NCBI GenBank assembly: GCA_030323885.1 | Contig: CM059193.1 | Location: 93,612,852-93,676,851, forward strand | DNA: 64,000 nt | Origin: Branchipolynoe longqiensis | Taxonomy: Eukaryota; Annelida; Polychaeta; Phyllodocida; Polynoidae | Direction of reading: 5' to 3' | Part shown: positions 1-13,100 of the stretch, piece after piece | Layout: every line of letters begins with the position of its first letter | Position numbering within the stretch: position 1 is the stretch's first letter | The notes under the pieces: generated by a model | The model's database searches: none | What the model was told of the DNA's origin: nothing | Seen by the model: the letters and a program-made list of their open reading frames with translations, nothing else | Program-made: the position numbers and the translations under genes

Positions 1-1022
1 TCATATATTTGTGGTCAAGGGAAACAAATTCCCATAGAAAAAGAAAGGTTTTATTAATAATTGATAGAATCTATTTAGTCAACTATATGAGGTGGTACAG
101 TCCAGCTGCCCTCAAAAAGGCTAAAATGTTTTCCTATTTTACCTTAGTAAAAAGGTCATGCATACTGTCTGCAGTGTAGAACTGTTGGCGCAGGGCCAAC
201 AAATCAACGCAACTTAGTAAAATGTGTTTGAGTGTCAGTGGGGACTGACACCCAAACATGAGACAACATGAGACCGATGTGTGTAGATATTGGCATTTAT
301 TAGGATTTATTCCTTAATCACTCCAGTTTTTTTTATGGTATATTAGTTTGATTGATGTGCCAGTTTTGTGCATGCACACCTGCATAGCCTCAAACGTCTA
401 GATATAACTTCTGAAGGAGGGGTCAGGGAAAGTAATCATTTGTATAAAAATATTACCCATCGATGAGAATCTTCCGGATTTATCCGGAATTCCAGATTTT
501 TGATCTGCCCGATTTTGTCCGGATATGGTCGAGATTAGCGACCATTCCGGTTTCTCCCGTTACTTTAGAAGTCCTAAAAATTCATAAAATATATATATTT
601 TTTGTTGTCAGGCCATTCTCATCTATGATAACCTAAAAAGCATCTTCCAGGGTCCGTATGGGGCCTGGAAAGTCTTGAAAAGTCTTGAACTTCATTTCCC
701 CATTTCAAGGCCTTGAAAAGCCTTGAATTTAACCTATTTTGATAATTAGTCTTGAAAAGCCTTGGAATTCATTAAAATTAACTGTCCCCACCAATCTAAA
801 CAAAACGTCAACTCTGAAAACACCGTTCACCATTGTTGTTTTTTTCCTGAAATCCAAATTAAAATAGTCTTGAATTCCTATCAAAAACAGTCTTGAAATA
901 GCCTTGAATTCCATATCTTCACATGTGTACGCACCCTGATCTTCACTTTTAAAGATCAAGTTACACGCTGCACATAATTTGTTTGAGGTGACTTAACAAA
1001 TTGTGCGCTTTGTTTCCATTAG
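1..1022. other. Intron upstream of the first visible exon
   Basis: No coding sequence is seen here. The last 20 bases lead into the acceptor at 1021-1022. Bases about 640-960 are a dispersed repeat rich in CTTGAAAAGCCTTGAA words, also found near 23400-23585 and 42955-43225. The stretch 460-560 has palindromic TCCGGAATTCC-type words like those of the 4612 and 41212 elements. Confidence 0.6.
640..960. repeat. Dispersed repeat with CTTGAAAAGCCTTGAA words, copy 1
   Basis: The block runs from the CTGGAAAGTCTTGAA words through CACCATTGTTG and TCCTGAAATCCAAAT to CCATATCTTCACATGTGT. The same order of motifs recurs near 23400-23585 and 42955-43225, so it is an interspersed repeat. No coding potential; class unknown. 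Confidence 0.7.
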
Positions 1023-1168
1023 ATACTTCTTCCCATGCCAACGGTGGCTGGCAACGGACGAGGATGACGGACAAATTGCGCGGGAACTGGTTCCCGTCGA
1101 TCCGTCCGTGCGGAAGGGGCTCAGTCGCACAGACTCCGTCAGGGACAAGCTGGCGCTGGAAACTAAAG
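1023..1168 (+). CDS. LOXHD1: LOXHD1-like exon 1 of window: end of a PLAT domain
   Basis: The acceptor is TTTCCATTAG and the donor is AAAG|GTTGG. The exon enters in phase 2 and leaves in phase 1. It encodes [18 protein letters not shown] and the following ARELVP stretch, the last two strands of a PLAT domain, then a charged linker ending ALETK. The first two thirds of this domain must lie upstream of the window. The FPC-x2-WL and DDGQ pattern matches the other domain ends in this gene. Confidence 0.9.
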
Positions 1169-4100
1169 GTTGGTTGGTTTGTGGTTTTTTTTGGTAAATA
1201 TGTTTAATTATTATTACAATACATAAGAACAAGGAAGACAAGACAGAAAGTTGGATCGAGCCAATAACTCTGGCTGGCCCCCTAAAAAGTCCTACCACAT
1301 ACTTTATTAAGCAAAAACCAGAGGAGGAGTGGGCAGATGGAGGGGGGGGGGGTTTAGATGGCCACCTGGGGGGAAGGAAGGGAGTAGGGCTGCTTGGAGC
1401 AGCCAGCCTGCCCTCCAGGCCGCACACCAACCACCAGCAACCACCTACCCAACACAACAAACTTACAAGGAAAGGTCACACATGGTTGGAGAAGACAATA
1501 TCGAGATACGGGATAATTACATTGCATCATAATATACGCATAAGAATTTATACATAACATTTTGCTAAGTCTTTTGTCAGTGCCGAAGCACTGGTCTTCA
1601 AGCCATTTTTCAATTCAGGATTACCGGATTCTCGCGGGTTAACACCCTGGGCGTTTGAATTGGCAAATCACTGAAGTGGGGGGTGGCCGTTTACCCACAC
1701 ATGGGCGTTTGAGGGGTGGGCGTTTATGAAATATTGGCCAAGTGGGGGGGGGGGCGTTAACCCGCACATGGGCGTTAACCCGCGAGAATATGATTCTTAA
1801 CCGCCTTTCATATATTTGTAGTAAACCTCATCAGAATACCGCAGATAACCTTGCTTATTCCCAGTTACAAGCTAGTTATGGTTATTCTCATTCAAATAGA
1901 AGGTTTACAGTTATGACACCCTTTGAATGATAGTGACAGTCCAGCAGAACACAACACACATGCCTGACAATACAGCATCCTGGTAGAGAATCAGTCCTTT
2001 AAATCACTAGTTTGACAATGTGTACTGTTACAACAATATCTTCTTGGTGAATGCAGTAGAGCCTGTCCTGGTTGGCTGTCATATTGGTTGCAGAGCTCCA
2101 CACTTGATTGATTGACAGCTCAAACCCAGTGGTGGGAGAGATAGCAAAATCATTAGGTGGGAGACACAGCCCCCAGCCCCCAACCCCCAGCCCCCACCCC
2201 ACCTGTGTACCATGGCCTGTGTGTTTGCTCTGGATATCCTTATCTGTCTGTGTTAACCCTCTGCCTGCTGTGTTCCTGTGGTTCCCATAACTCTCTGCCA
2301 GCTGTGTTCCTGTGGTTCCCGTAACTCTGTGCCTGCTGTGTTCCTGTGGTTCCCGTAACTCTCTGCCAGCTGTGTTCCTGTGGTTCCCGTAACTCTCTGC
2401 CAGCTGTGTTCCTGTGGTTCCCGTAGCTCTCTGCCTGCTGTGTTCCTGTGGTTCCCATAACCCTCCGCCTGCTGTGTTCCTGTGGTTCCCGTAGCTCTCT
2501 GCCAGCTGTGTTCCTCTGGTTCCCATAACCTTCTGCCTGCTGTGTCCCTGTGGTTCCCATAACCCTCTGCCTGCTGTGTTCCTGTGGTTCCCGTAACTCT
2601 CTGCCAGCTGTGTTCCTGTGGTTCCCGTAACTCTCTGCCAGCTGTGTTCCTGTGGTTCCCATAGCTCTCTGCCAGCTGTGTTCCTGTGGTTCCCGTAACT
2701 CTCTGCCAGCTGTGTTCCTGTGGTTCCCATAGCTCTCTGCCAGCTGTGTCCCTGTGGTTCCCGTAACTCTCTGCCAGCTGTGTTCCTGTGGTTCCCATAG
2801 CTCTCTGCCAGCTGTGTTCCTGTGGTTCCCATAGCTCTCGCCCAGCTGTGTTCATGTGGTTCCCGTAACTCTCTGCCAGCTGTGTTCCTGTGGTTCCTGT
2901 AACTCTCTGCCTGCTGTGTTCCTGTGGTTCCCATAGCTCTCTGCCAGCTGTGTTCCTGTGGTTCCCATAGCTCTCTGCCAGCTGTGTTCCTGTGGTTCCC
3001 ATAGCTCTCTGCCTGCTGTGTTCCTGTGGTTCCCGTAACTCTCTGCCAGCTGTGTTCCTGTGGTTCCCATAACCTTCTGCCTGTTGTGTCCCTGTGGTTC
3101 CCGTAACTCTCTGCCTGCTGTGTTCCTGTGGTTCCCGTAGCTCTCTGCCAGCTGTGTTCCTGTGGTTCCCGTAACTCTCTGCCAGCTATGTTCCTGTGGT
3201 TCCCGTAACTCTCTGCCAGCTGTGTTCCTGTGGTTCCCGTAACTCTGCCAGCTGTGTTCCTGTGGTTCTTATAACCCTTACTTTTACTTTGCCTTAGAAT
3301 TGAAGAATTTTACAGGGCAACACAAATGTCGTGGGGGGCGGATATGAAAATGGGGAATATTGCGCCTAGAGCAGGTTTTCGAACCAACACTTCTTGCTTT
3401 GCCATTCCATGCGGTAACGTGCTAATCGTTAGACTATCTAGGTTTGCTGATGCAATCACCCTATCCACGCCTAGCTGTCTATGTGGCTCCTCGCTTGAGA
3501 GGTTAGTGTAGGATGCTACACTCGTCCCCCTGGAATTGTAAGTCTTATAATTGGTTTACGCCCATAAGTGATTTAATGCTTACAATTATCTACATACAGG
3601 CAATGCACTTACAAGTTACATATACATTCATAGGGTAGGTTCAACAACTACACAGCATGTAATTTGACCAAAAGACATTACTATTTGCTTAGACTCGGGA
3701 GAGTCTAGGACTATTCTCTAAGACCACATTGTCTTGTTATCCAAAAACGTTATCGCTACACAATCTGATTATGTCTAAGTTATTAAACATGTAGCGTTCT
3801 TGCTAAATATTGACTTGGTGAATTGTCACATTTAGTGATTAAGCACGGGAAATTTAAATTTCACGCTATTGTTTTTCCTCATTCCACTGCTTCTTGTCCT
3901 ATCCTAGTTATGCCGACTGCCATGCTCGGTAACGACAAGTATAAGTTTTTTAAGTCATTGATTTGACTCGGCTGAGGCATGTGACTGCCAGATGGGAATT
4001 AAGGAGGTGCTCAACTCATTTGGCTTTAAATCTTGTTTATGATTATATTTAAACCCATTGAGTTGATCCTGTTTTACTAATTCGCTTCCAGCTGCTATGA

Positions 4101-7100
4101 CAACATACCACGTGTACGTACACACCAGTAACAAGTTCGGGGCAGGAACAAACGCCAGCGTTTACGTTGTACTGTTTGGCAAACAAGATGACACAGGTAA
4201 GTAGTTGTTTCCGTCTAGCCAGACCACTTATATTTAGCAGAGTAAAGTAAGTTGTTCCAGCGATGACAGATCTGGGCGGTTTTGTTGTTCTTGTTTTAAA
4301 AAAAAAAAACACAAAAAAAGGATTACCGCGATTTTTCCATTTAAAAAAAAGCGGAAAATCCCTCAAAGTCTGTCAGAGTTTTGGCGTGCTTGCCAAAACT
4401 AATTTGACATGTTTATATTTTAAATATCTCAATAGTTAGACATTCAAAATAAAACTTACTTAAAACTAAAGTAAGGTGGATTATAACAATCAATTTCATA
4501 TATTTTTCTATGAAAACTCAAAACCATCAAACTATGCATCTTTAAAGGCGATAGCCATCTCAGGTCTGATTCAATGGTCAATACACGGACAGACACAGCG
4601 TCCTTTTTCAGGGATGAAAGATCTCCGCGATTCCGCGGATTTCCGGGATTTGTCAATCCCGCAGTACCATCAGCATATACTAATATGTGATGCAGACTCT
4701 GCAGAACTATCAGCGTATACTACTAATAAATGCTCCAAGCACTGCAGCACTATCAGCGTACACTACTAATACATGCTTCAAACGGTGCAGCACTATCAGC
4801 GTATACCAATATATATGAAACCCGACTTCCGGGAATTTTCCGCGATTCCCTGACAATGCTAAACCTATGGGAGAATATCAGCATTTCCGCTTTTTTTTCC
4901 CGGAGACCACTTTCATCCCTGCTTTTTCTCCCGCAGGTGTGATAGCGCTGAAGTCATCCAAGACAAATCGGGACAAGTTTGAGCGGAACCAAATGGACGA
5001 GTTTGTGATTGAGGCTGTGGACATCGGGGACTTACAGAAAATCAAGTAAGTTGGCTGATTGTTGGAGTTTTACATCCTGGCAACATCTAAGGTCATAAAA
5101 GGACGGGATCAAGTAAGTAGAACTGACTGCTGCAATGCGAGCACTTAGCAAAATGCAGGCGAATCATCCGAAGAAATAGAAACGCAACTAAATCAAACAC
5201 TAATGAAACTAACAGAGTGGTGCCATCTAAATAAGATAACTACTATTTGGTACCAGATTAACCAGTAATAATAAAATAAAGTGTCTCCTGGGAAACAGCG
5301 AACTAGAGAAAGTAGACAGCTACCGATATCTGGGAGTAGACCTTGACAGGCACCTAAATTATGACCTTTGCATAACAAACACTATCAAAAAAGCAAACCA
5401 CAGAATATGGCTACTGGCAAAACTGAGATACTACATGACTGAGAACATGGCAATTAAAAGCTGTCCAGCGTCCAAAACAAGCTTATACATTATGGGCAGA
5501 GTAAATACCTTGTCAATAAAAAAACAAAAAAACAACAATCTTTTACTGACACTTCCCAGATAGCACACAGCCGTCGGGCCGACGTCGGCTATTGGTCGCA
5601 CCGTCGCGATCGACTTTCCACCGTCGGGCCACCGTCGGGCCACTGTTGGGCCACTGTTGGATTTCCGACGTTGGGAATCAATCCCTTTCCACTTTTGAGC
5701 CACCGTCAGGCCACCGTCGGGCCGCCGGTGGTGTTCCGACGTTAGGGTTCAATCCAAATTTCCACTTTTGAGCCGTCGGGCCACCGTCGGGCCGCCGGTG
5801 GTTTTCCGATGTTAGGGTTCAATCCCTTTCCACTTTTGATTCACCGTCGGGCCTTCGTTGGCCCGACGGTGGTGGGCCGCCGCAGGTTTGCATTCATTTT
5901 CCACGTCTGGTACACCGTCGGGCCACCGTCGCCCCGACGGTGGTGTCCCGAGCTTAGGTTTCAATCCTTTTCCACTTTTGATTCACCGTCAGGCCACCGT
6001 CGGGCCGCCGGTGGTTTTCCGACGTTAGGGTTCAATCCCTTTCCACTTTTGATTCACCGTCGGGCCTTCGTCAGCCCGACGGTGGTGGGCCGCCGCAGGT
6101 TTGCATTCATTTTCCACGTCTGGTCCACCGTCGGGCCATCGTCGCCCCGACGGTGGTGGGCCGCGCATGCGCAGTTCTTTAAATTTGAATTCCAGCTCGA
6201 GTCGCCAGCGGAACACGTGCGATCGTTGATCAGTGTTCTTTTTCTACCAATAACTCCAGAAATCAGAGGAATTTTAAGGACTTATTTAACAGGTATGTTT
6301 ATTAATATGTTTAGATTATTTTGTAAAAGTTTTGTAATTTATTACGAAGTATTAGTGGAATTATTCGTGTTAATACGATTTGAATTATCTGATACAGTTT
6401 GTTTACTTCGAATCGCCACCGGAACACGTGCGATCGTTGAGCAGCGTTCTTTTTCTACCAATAACTCCAGAAATCCCAGGAATTTTAAGGAATCATTTAC
6501 CAGGTTTGTTTATTAATATGTTTAGATTATTTTGTAAAAGTTTTGTAATTTATTACGAAATATTAATGGAATTATTCGTGTTAATACGATTTTAATTACC
6601 CTGTAGGCAGCCGCCGTCGACCCGACGGTGGGAGCTTGGACAAAACAACGTCGGCCCGACGGTGTTTGTCGCCGTCGGGCCGCCGGCGGCAGCCGCCGTT
6701 CGAGTCGACGGTGGGAGCTTGGACCAAAACAACGTCGGCCGACGGCATTTGGCGCCGTCGGGCCGACGTTATTTTGTCAACGTCGGCTCGTCGGCGGTTG
6801 TTTCCGCCGTCGGGGCGACGGCGGCAGCCGCCGTCGCCCCGACGGCGGGAGGTTGGACAAAAACAACGTCGGCCCGACGGCATTCTCCACCGTCGGGCCG
6901 CCGGAGCGGCCGCCGTCGGGCCGCCGTCGGGCCGACGACTGTGTGCTGTCTGGGTTTTGACTGAACCTTTCAGTGACACCTTTCAATGACACCGTTCACT
7001 GTCACCTTTTACTGACACTTTTCACTGACACCTTTCACTGATGCCTTTCAGTGACACCTTTCACTGTCACCTTTTACTGACACTTTTCACTGACACCTTT

Positions 7101-10100
7101 CACTGACGCCTTTCAGTGACAACTTTCAGTGACACCTTTCACTGACACCTTTTACTGACACTTTTCACTGACACCTTTCACTGACGCCTTTCAGTGACAC
7201 CTTTCAATGACACCTTTCACTGTCACCTTTTACTGACACCTTTCACTGACGCCTTGCAGTGACACCTTTCACTGACACCTTTAAGCGACACCTTTCAGTG
7301 ACACCTTTCACTGACACCTTTAAGCAACACCTTTCAGTGACACCTTTAAATGACACCTTTCAATTACATTTTTCAGTGACACCTTTCAATGACACCTTTC
7401 AGTGACACCTTTATCGTGGAGCATGCGCACTCGTATTATACGAATGCCTGCACCTCATGTAAGGTCTGGTCTTTTGATTGTAAAGTAACTGCAGCATTAA
7501 CATTAAATACTTAGTTTGTTGATAATAATTAATTATCTTGGAATTTTCATCTGCTCCCCCCCCCCCCAAACCTCTCTCCTTGAATACCCCGTTTCCCATC
7601 CCTAACCCTTCCCAAACCCTTGTCTTTTCCCTCATGTCCTCACCTCTTCCTTTTCCCCCTACCAAACTCCCCTAACCCTTCCTCAGCCGCCTCCCTCGCT
7701 CCGCCCCTTCCCCATCGCTCCCCTTCCCTCCTCTACCCCCTTCCCCTCTCCCTCCCCTCCCGTCCCCATCCTCCGCCACCCCCTGTCCTCTCTCCCCGCC
7801 CTCATCCCTCTCCCGCTCCCTCCGTCCTTCCCTCCCCTTCCCCTCCACCACTCCCTTTCCTTCCCTCCCCTCTGCCCTCCCCTCCCCTCCCCTCCCCTCC
7901 TCTCCCTTCCCTTCCACTTCCCTTCCCCTTCCCTTCCCTTGCCCTCCCCCTTCCCTCCATTCCCCTTCCTCCCCCCCCCATTTCTCCTTGCCATCCCATC
8001 CTCTTCCCTCCCGTCCCGTCCCCATTCCACGCCCTCCCCCCACTCCCCTCCCCTCCCCCCACCCCTTCCCTTGCCCTTTCCACTCCACTCCCCTTCCCAT
8101 CCCCTCCACACTCCCCATCCCTCCCTTTCCCGCCTGCTCCCCTCCCCCTCTCTCCTCCCCCTCCCCTCCCACCCCCTCCTCTCCCCAAGCTTTGTCCCAC
8201 ACAATGCTCTCTCTCCCTCCCCACTCCCCTCCCCCCTCTCCCATCCCATCCCTCCCCCCTCTCCCATTCCCATCCCCTCCCCATCCCATCCCTCCCCACC
8301 CTCCTCTCCCCGCTTTGTCCCACACAATGCTCTCTCTCCCTCCCCACTCCCTCCCCTCCTCTCCCCATCCATCCCATCCCCTCCCCTCCCCATCCCATCC
8401 CTCCCAACCCTCCTCTCCCCAGCTTTGTCCCACACAATGCTCTCTCTCCCTCCCCACTCCCCTCTCCCACCCCTCCACACACAGTAACCACGCCCTCGCT
8501 GTCTACCTCCAGGGTCGGGCATGACAACGCGGGCGGCTCGGGGGCGTGGCACCTGGACCACGTGGAGATCGACTGCCCGTCGCTGGGCCGCAGGTGGCTC
8601 TTCCCGTGCGGACGATGGCTGGCGAAGGACGAGGACGACGGCAAGTTGGAGCGGGAGCTGTACCCGCAGGACACCAAGACGGAGGAGTATGTCCCGTGTA
8701 AGAGAACGCGCCATTCACCACTGGGGCATGCGCAGTGAGCTGCTACCCACATTAGTTCTTGCCACTGCCGTCAGAGGGCGGGTTGGTGGTGGAAATCCTG
8801 TATAACTAGTCTAAGGCCTCTCCCACAGAACTCCTTACTAAACTTCACTTTACCTCCAGCTCCTCGCTTGTTACTTCTTTCCTCCTCGTGTCTCAAGGAT
8901 GCGCTCCACTGCTTTGACTAAGACCCCAGTCACACTACTGCTTGCGATCACAAAAAAAGAGGTGGTCGCAAAACAAAGGGGTCCCAAAATGGTCGCAAGT
9001 GGTTGCAAGGTGGTCACAAAATAGTCATCAGTGGTCACCAATATTGCGACTATTTTGGTCACAAAGAGGTTGCAGTTAATGCACTAAAATCCCCCTTGCG
9101 ACCAAGTAGGTGGATTCTTTGGTCCAAAGTGTCTCTCTCTCTTGAAGATTTATACTGCCTATCATGGATATATTAGTAGCAGAGGTTGAGAAGGCTATCA
9201 ATGATCTAAAGGCAGGTAAGGCTCCTGGAAGTGACCAGATAACATCAGAAATGATAAAAGGACTAGATGAAGTGGTGATTCAAATCATTCATAAGCTAGT
9301 AACTGACATCTATGAGACTGGATTTATACCATTGAATATGAATGAATCCATATTTGTACGACTCCCAAAGAAGCTAAAACCAACATTGTGTACTGAGTAC
9401 AGAACACTAAGCTGATGAGTCATATGTTGAAGATGATCCTGAAAATAATTTTACTGAGAAACAGACAGAAAATTGAAGAACAAATCAGTAACGTACAAAG
9501 TGGGTTTATATCTGGATGAGGTACACGTGAAGGGATTTTCAATATGAGAATGATTTGTGAACGTTATTGTGAAGTGAACCAGGATGTTTATGCCTGCTTT
9601 ATTGACTATGAGAAGGCCTTCGACCGAGTCAATCATGAACTGTTAATCAAATGTTTACAAGATATTGGTGTCAATGGCAAAGACATTAAACTAATTGTGA
9701 ACTTATACTGGACACAACGTGCATTTATAAAAATGGAGCAGGGCCTATCGGATGAAGTTATGATTAAACGAGGAGTTCGACAGGGGTGTGTATTGTCACC
9801 ATGTCTATTTAACCTGTACACAGAGATGATTTTCAGACACATTGAAGATTGCAAGGGAGTGACAATAGGTGGCATGAACGTCAACAATCTTAGATATGCC
9901 GATGACAGTGTAATACTAGCAGACAGTGAGAAAAACCTACAAGATATAGTGAATAGAATCAATAAAGCTGGAATACTATTCAACATGAAGATGAATGCCA
10001 GGAAGACCAAAACAATGGTTATAAGTAAAAAGACAGATAAACCAAATGTCAATATAACCATAGATGGCACAAGCATAGAACAAGTATCCGAATTCATATA

Positions 10101-13100
10101 TCTCGGACAAAAGATTACAAATGATGGGAGATGTGAGGAAGAAATTAAAAGAAGGATAACAATAGCCCAACAACATTATCCAAAATGTATAGAGTGTTAA
10201 CATCAAGTAAGATATTAATACAAACAAGGAAGCGTATTCTTCAGTGTTATGTGTGGTCTACTCTAATGTATGGGGCAGAGACATGGACAATCTCTAAGAA
10301 AATGTACAAACGTTAGCAGCATTTGAGATGTGGACTTATCGAAGGATGATGAAAATATCATGGACAAAGAAGATCACCAACAAAGAAGTTCTCAGACAAA
10401 TTAAAAATAAGAAAAGCTTGTTTGCCACTATACAGACAAAGAAACTTATTTATTTTGGCCACATCATTCGTCAGAGTTCAATATACCGTACATTGTTGGA
10501 AGGAAGGTGAATGGCAGCAGAGGGAGAGGGAGACCAAGAACATCATGGTTTACAAATATTTCACAGTGGACAGGCTTGAATTATTCACAGTCTATCAGAA
10601 CAGCGCAACATCGGGACAAGTGGAGAACCATTGCATCCAACCCTCGACTAGAGGATGGAACTATTGATTGATTGATTGATCATGGATAAGCTCTGAATAG
10701 GCTTGTTTTCACCATTAGATAGTTTGTCGATAGAAAGCCCGAGCCTACACTTTTACCGACCCAAGGGATTTTTAACCTCCCACACCACAGACATGATATG
10801 AGAGCAACTGGCCTTTGATGACGCTGGAAGTTATACACAGCGGTGGAAATCCAAATTGGCAGAGGTGGGGGCACAGGGAATCGAACCACTAACCTTCAGA
10901 TTAGGAGTCCGACCTAGAAAAAAGTCAGACACTCTAACCACTCCGCCACAGAGAACAACACATCGTCGTCGTCGCAAAGTCGTCGCAAAGTCGTCGCAAA
11001 CTGTAGTGTGACTGCAGAGGTCCCAGCATATCCGATTGTGTAGGAAGTCTTCCGATGTTCACTAGTCTCTTCCCATAATACAATTCCATGTGCAAATCTC
11101 CCGATTTCTCTCTCACCCACATATACAAAAATCAGCTAATACGAAAGGCAAAATCAGCTACTTACAGCAACATAAGGACATCAGCAGCTCAAGGTGATGA
11201 GCAGAGCCTCGAAAATGACACATAGACACATGGTGGGGTACATGGTGGGGCTGAAAAAGTATTTAATATAATTATATACAGTAAAACCTCTCTCTTGAAG
11301 ATTTCTTTTTTCTTTTTTTTTCTTGAAGATTTATACTGCCTATCATGGATAAGTCTGAATAGACTTGTTTTCACCATTAGACAGTTTGTCGATAGAAAAC
11401 CCGAGCCTACACTTTTACCGACCCAAGGGATTTTTAACCTCCCACACCACATAGACATGGTATGAGAGCAACCAGCCTTTGATGACGCTGTAAGTTATAC
11501 ACAGCGGTGGAAATCTAAATTGGCAGAGGTGGGGACACAGGGAATCGAACCACTGACCTTCAGATTAGGAGTCCGACCTAGAAAAAAGTCAGACACTCTA
11601 GCCACCCCGCCACAGAGAACACCACCTCTCTAACCGACCATCTCCACAGATCGACCCCTCCCCTATATGGATCGCTTTGGTCGCCCTCCTGCCGTCTCCC
11701 AGCTCTCTGCCTTCTTCCATTGGGTCCACCTCGGATTGCTGCTCCCCTCAACTTACACCATGCCTCGAGGGAAGGGACGAGGACGAAAGGGCTCCCGGGC
11801 CGCACCCCGCACCCCGGGGCCATCTTCAACGCCCCGGCGGGACGACTCCCAGGCCTCCGCCCCGGCGTCCCCCGCGGCGCCCTCGGACCGCACCTCGGGC
11901 GCCCAGATCTGGGCAATACTGGAGGCACTCCAGCTCATCCAGCTTGAGCAACGCCAGACCTCCGCCGAGGTGCGCCAATCTGCAGCCGACATCTACGCCC
12001 GCATGGACGCCCTGGAGACCGCCCCGCCGCCCACCCTGGCCGCCCGCCCCGCCGAGGCCCCGCCGCCTTGGGCGCGCACCACCGCCGCAGCCCGCCCCCC
12101 GCCGCCGCCTCAGGCGAGCCTCCCCGGGGCGGCGCACCCGGAGTACGAGAGGTACCGCCACCTCCCTACACAAGCCGCGCCCACCACGTCGCGGGCCTAC
12201 CAACAGGAACCCACCCGACACAGCCCCGCCTCCGCGGCCGACGCCGTCCGGGACATCTTGGCCTCCGCCGAGGCGCGCCGCTCCGTGAAGCGCCAGGGCG
12301 TCCCGGCCGACTACATATTTCCCTCCGACCTGGTACAGAGGGGCCCGGAAAGAACCCCGGTGAAGAGGGGCGAGGCGACGAAGGACGAGTACGCCCTCGC
12401 CCTTCTCACCCTTATCGACCATCCCGATTTCCCCGCCCCACTCCGCCCAGGGACTACACACCACCACCACCTCACAGTCTCCCGGGATAACCTCATCTAC
12501 CCCTGGGCGACCGTCCGTCGGTACTCAGAGACCGTATTTACCTGGATCGCGGACGGTCGACTCCCCCACGGGTGGCATGACCCAGTAGCCATCAACCTCC
12601 TGAGAGTCGAGTGTATCGCCATGCCCGACCACCAAGCCGCCAGCACCCCCGCCCGCCCACTCGACCCTCTCCACCGAGGCCCACACTTCCCCCGAGTCCA
12701 AGCCGACGCCCGCGTCACTTACGACAGGCACACCCACGGGGCCCCCTGCCCGGCCTGGAACCGCGACCCCACCTCGTGCGATCGGGCCCCCATCGGGGAG
12801 GCCCACGGCGAGGCGGGGGACAGACGCCGTCACGTCTGTGCCTACTGCGCCAACGTGAGGCGCGTCCTAACCATGCACAGCGAGGCCGATTGCATGACAA
12901 AACAAGCCCGTGAGCGCCAGACCTCCCCCACCTCGGCGGATTTTTGATCCGCCGGCCTCCCCCCGGCCGGCCCGGGGGGCCCTTCCCGGCGCCTCACCCT
13001 CACCACTGCCGACAGCCCCGCAACCTCCACCGACAACCTCCCAGCGACCACCGATCGCAGCGCCGCCCAGTCCCAGCCGGGGATCATCACCTCGGGCCTC

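Larger units (their letters stand above)
8927..11014. mobile_element. GTCGCAA-word inverted-repeat element with nested SINE and LINE
   Basis: Left end CAGTCACACTACTGCTTGCG (8927) is mirrored by GTAGTGTGACTG (11003-11014). Inside both ends the word GGTCGCAA or GTCGTCGCAAA is iterated. The original element is only 8927-9130 plus 10957-11014; the rest is an inserted SINE (S3) that itself contains a LINE. No transposase is encoded. Confidence 0.75.

Noticed and set aside
1999..3070. Long minus-strand open frames with a [19 protein letters not shown] repeat
   Set aside because: They come from the 34-bp minisatellite, which keeps all three minus frames open. No start context, domain or codon bias supports a gene.
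5809..6516. 235-codon frame across the CGT element (also 6628-6989, 17306-17895, 38044-38627)
   Set aside because: Arginine/proline-rich translations of GC words; not kept between the three copies beyond the repeat itself and with no transposase motif.
7620..8752. Proline/serine-rich and glycine/glutamate-rich open frames of 180-370 codons on both strands
   Set aside because: They are products of the C/T-only tract. Only the end of one frame, from 8513, is coding, as LOXHD1-like exon 4.
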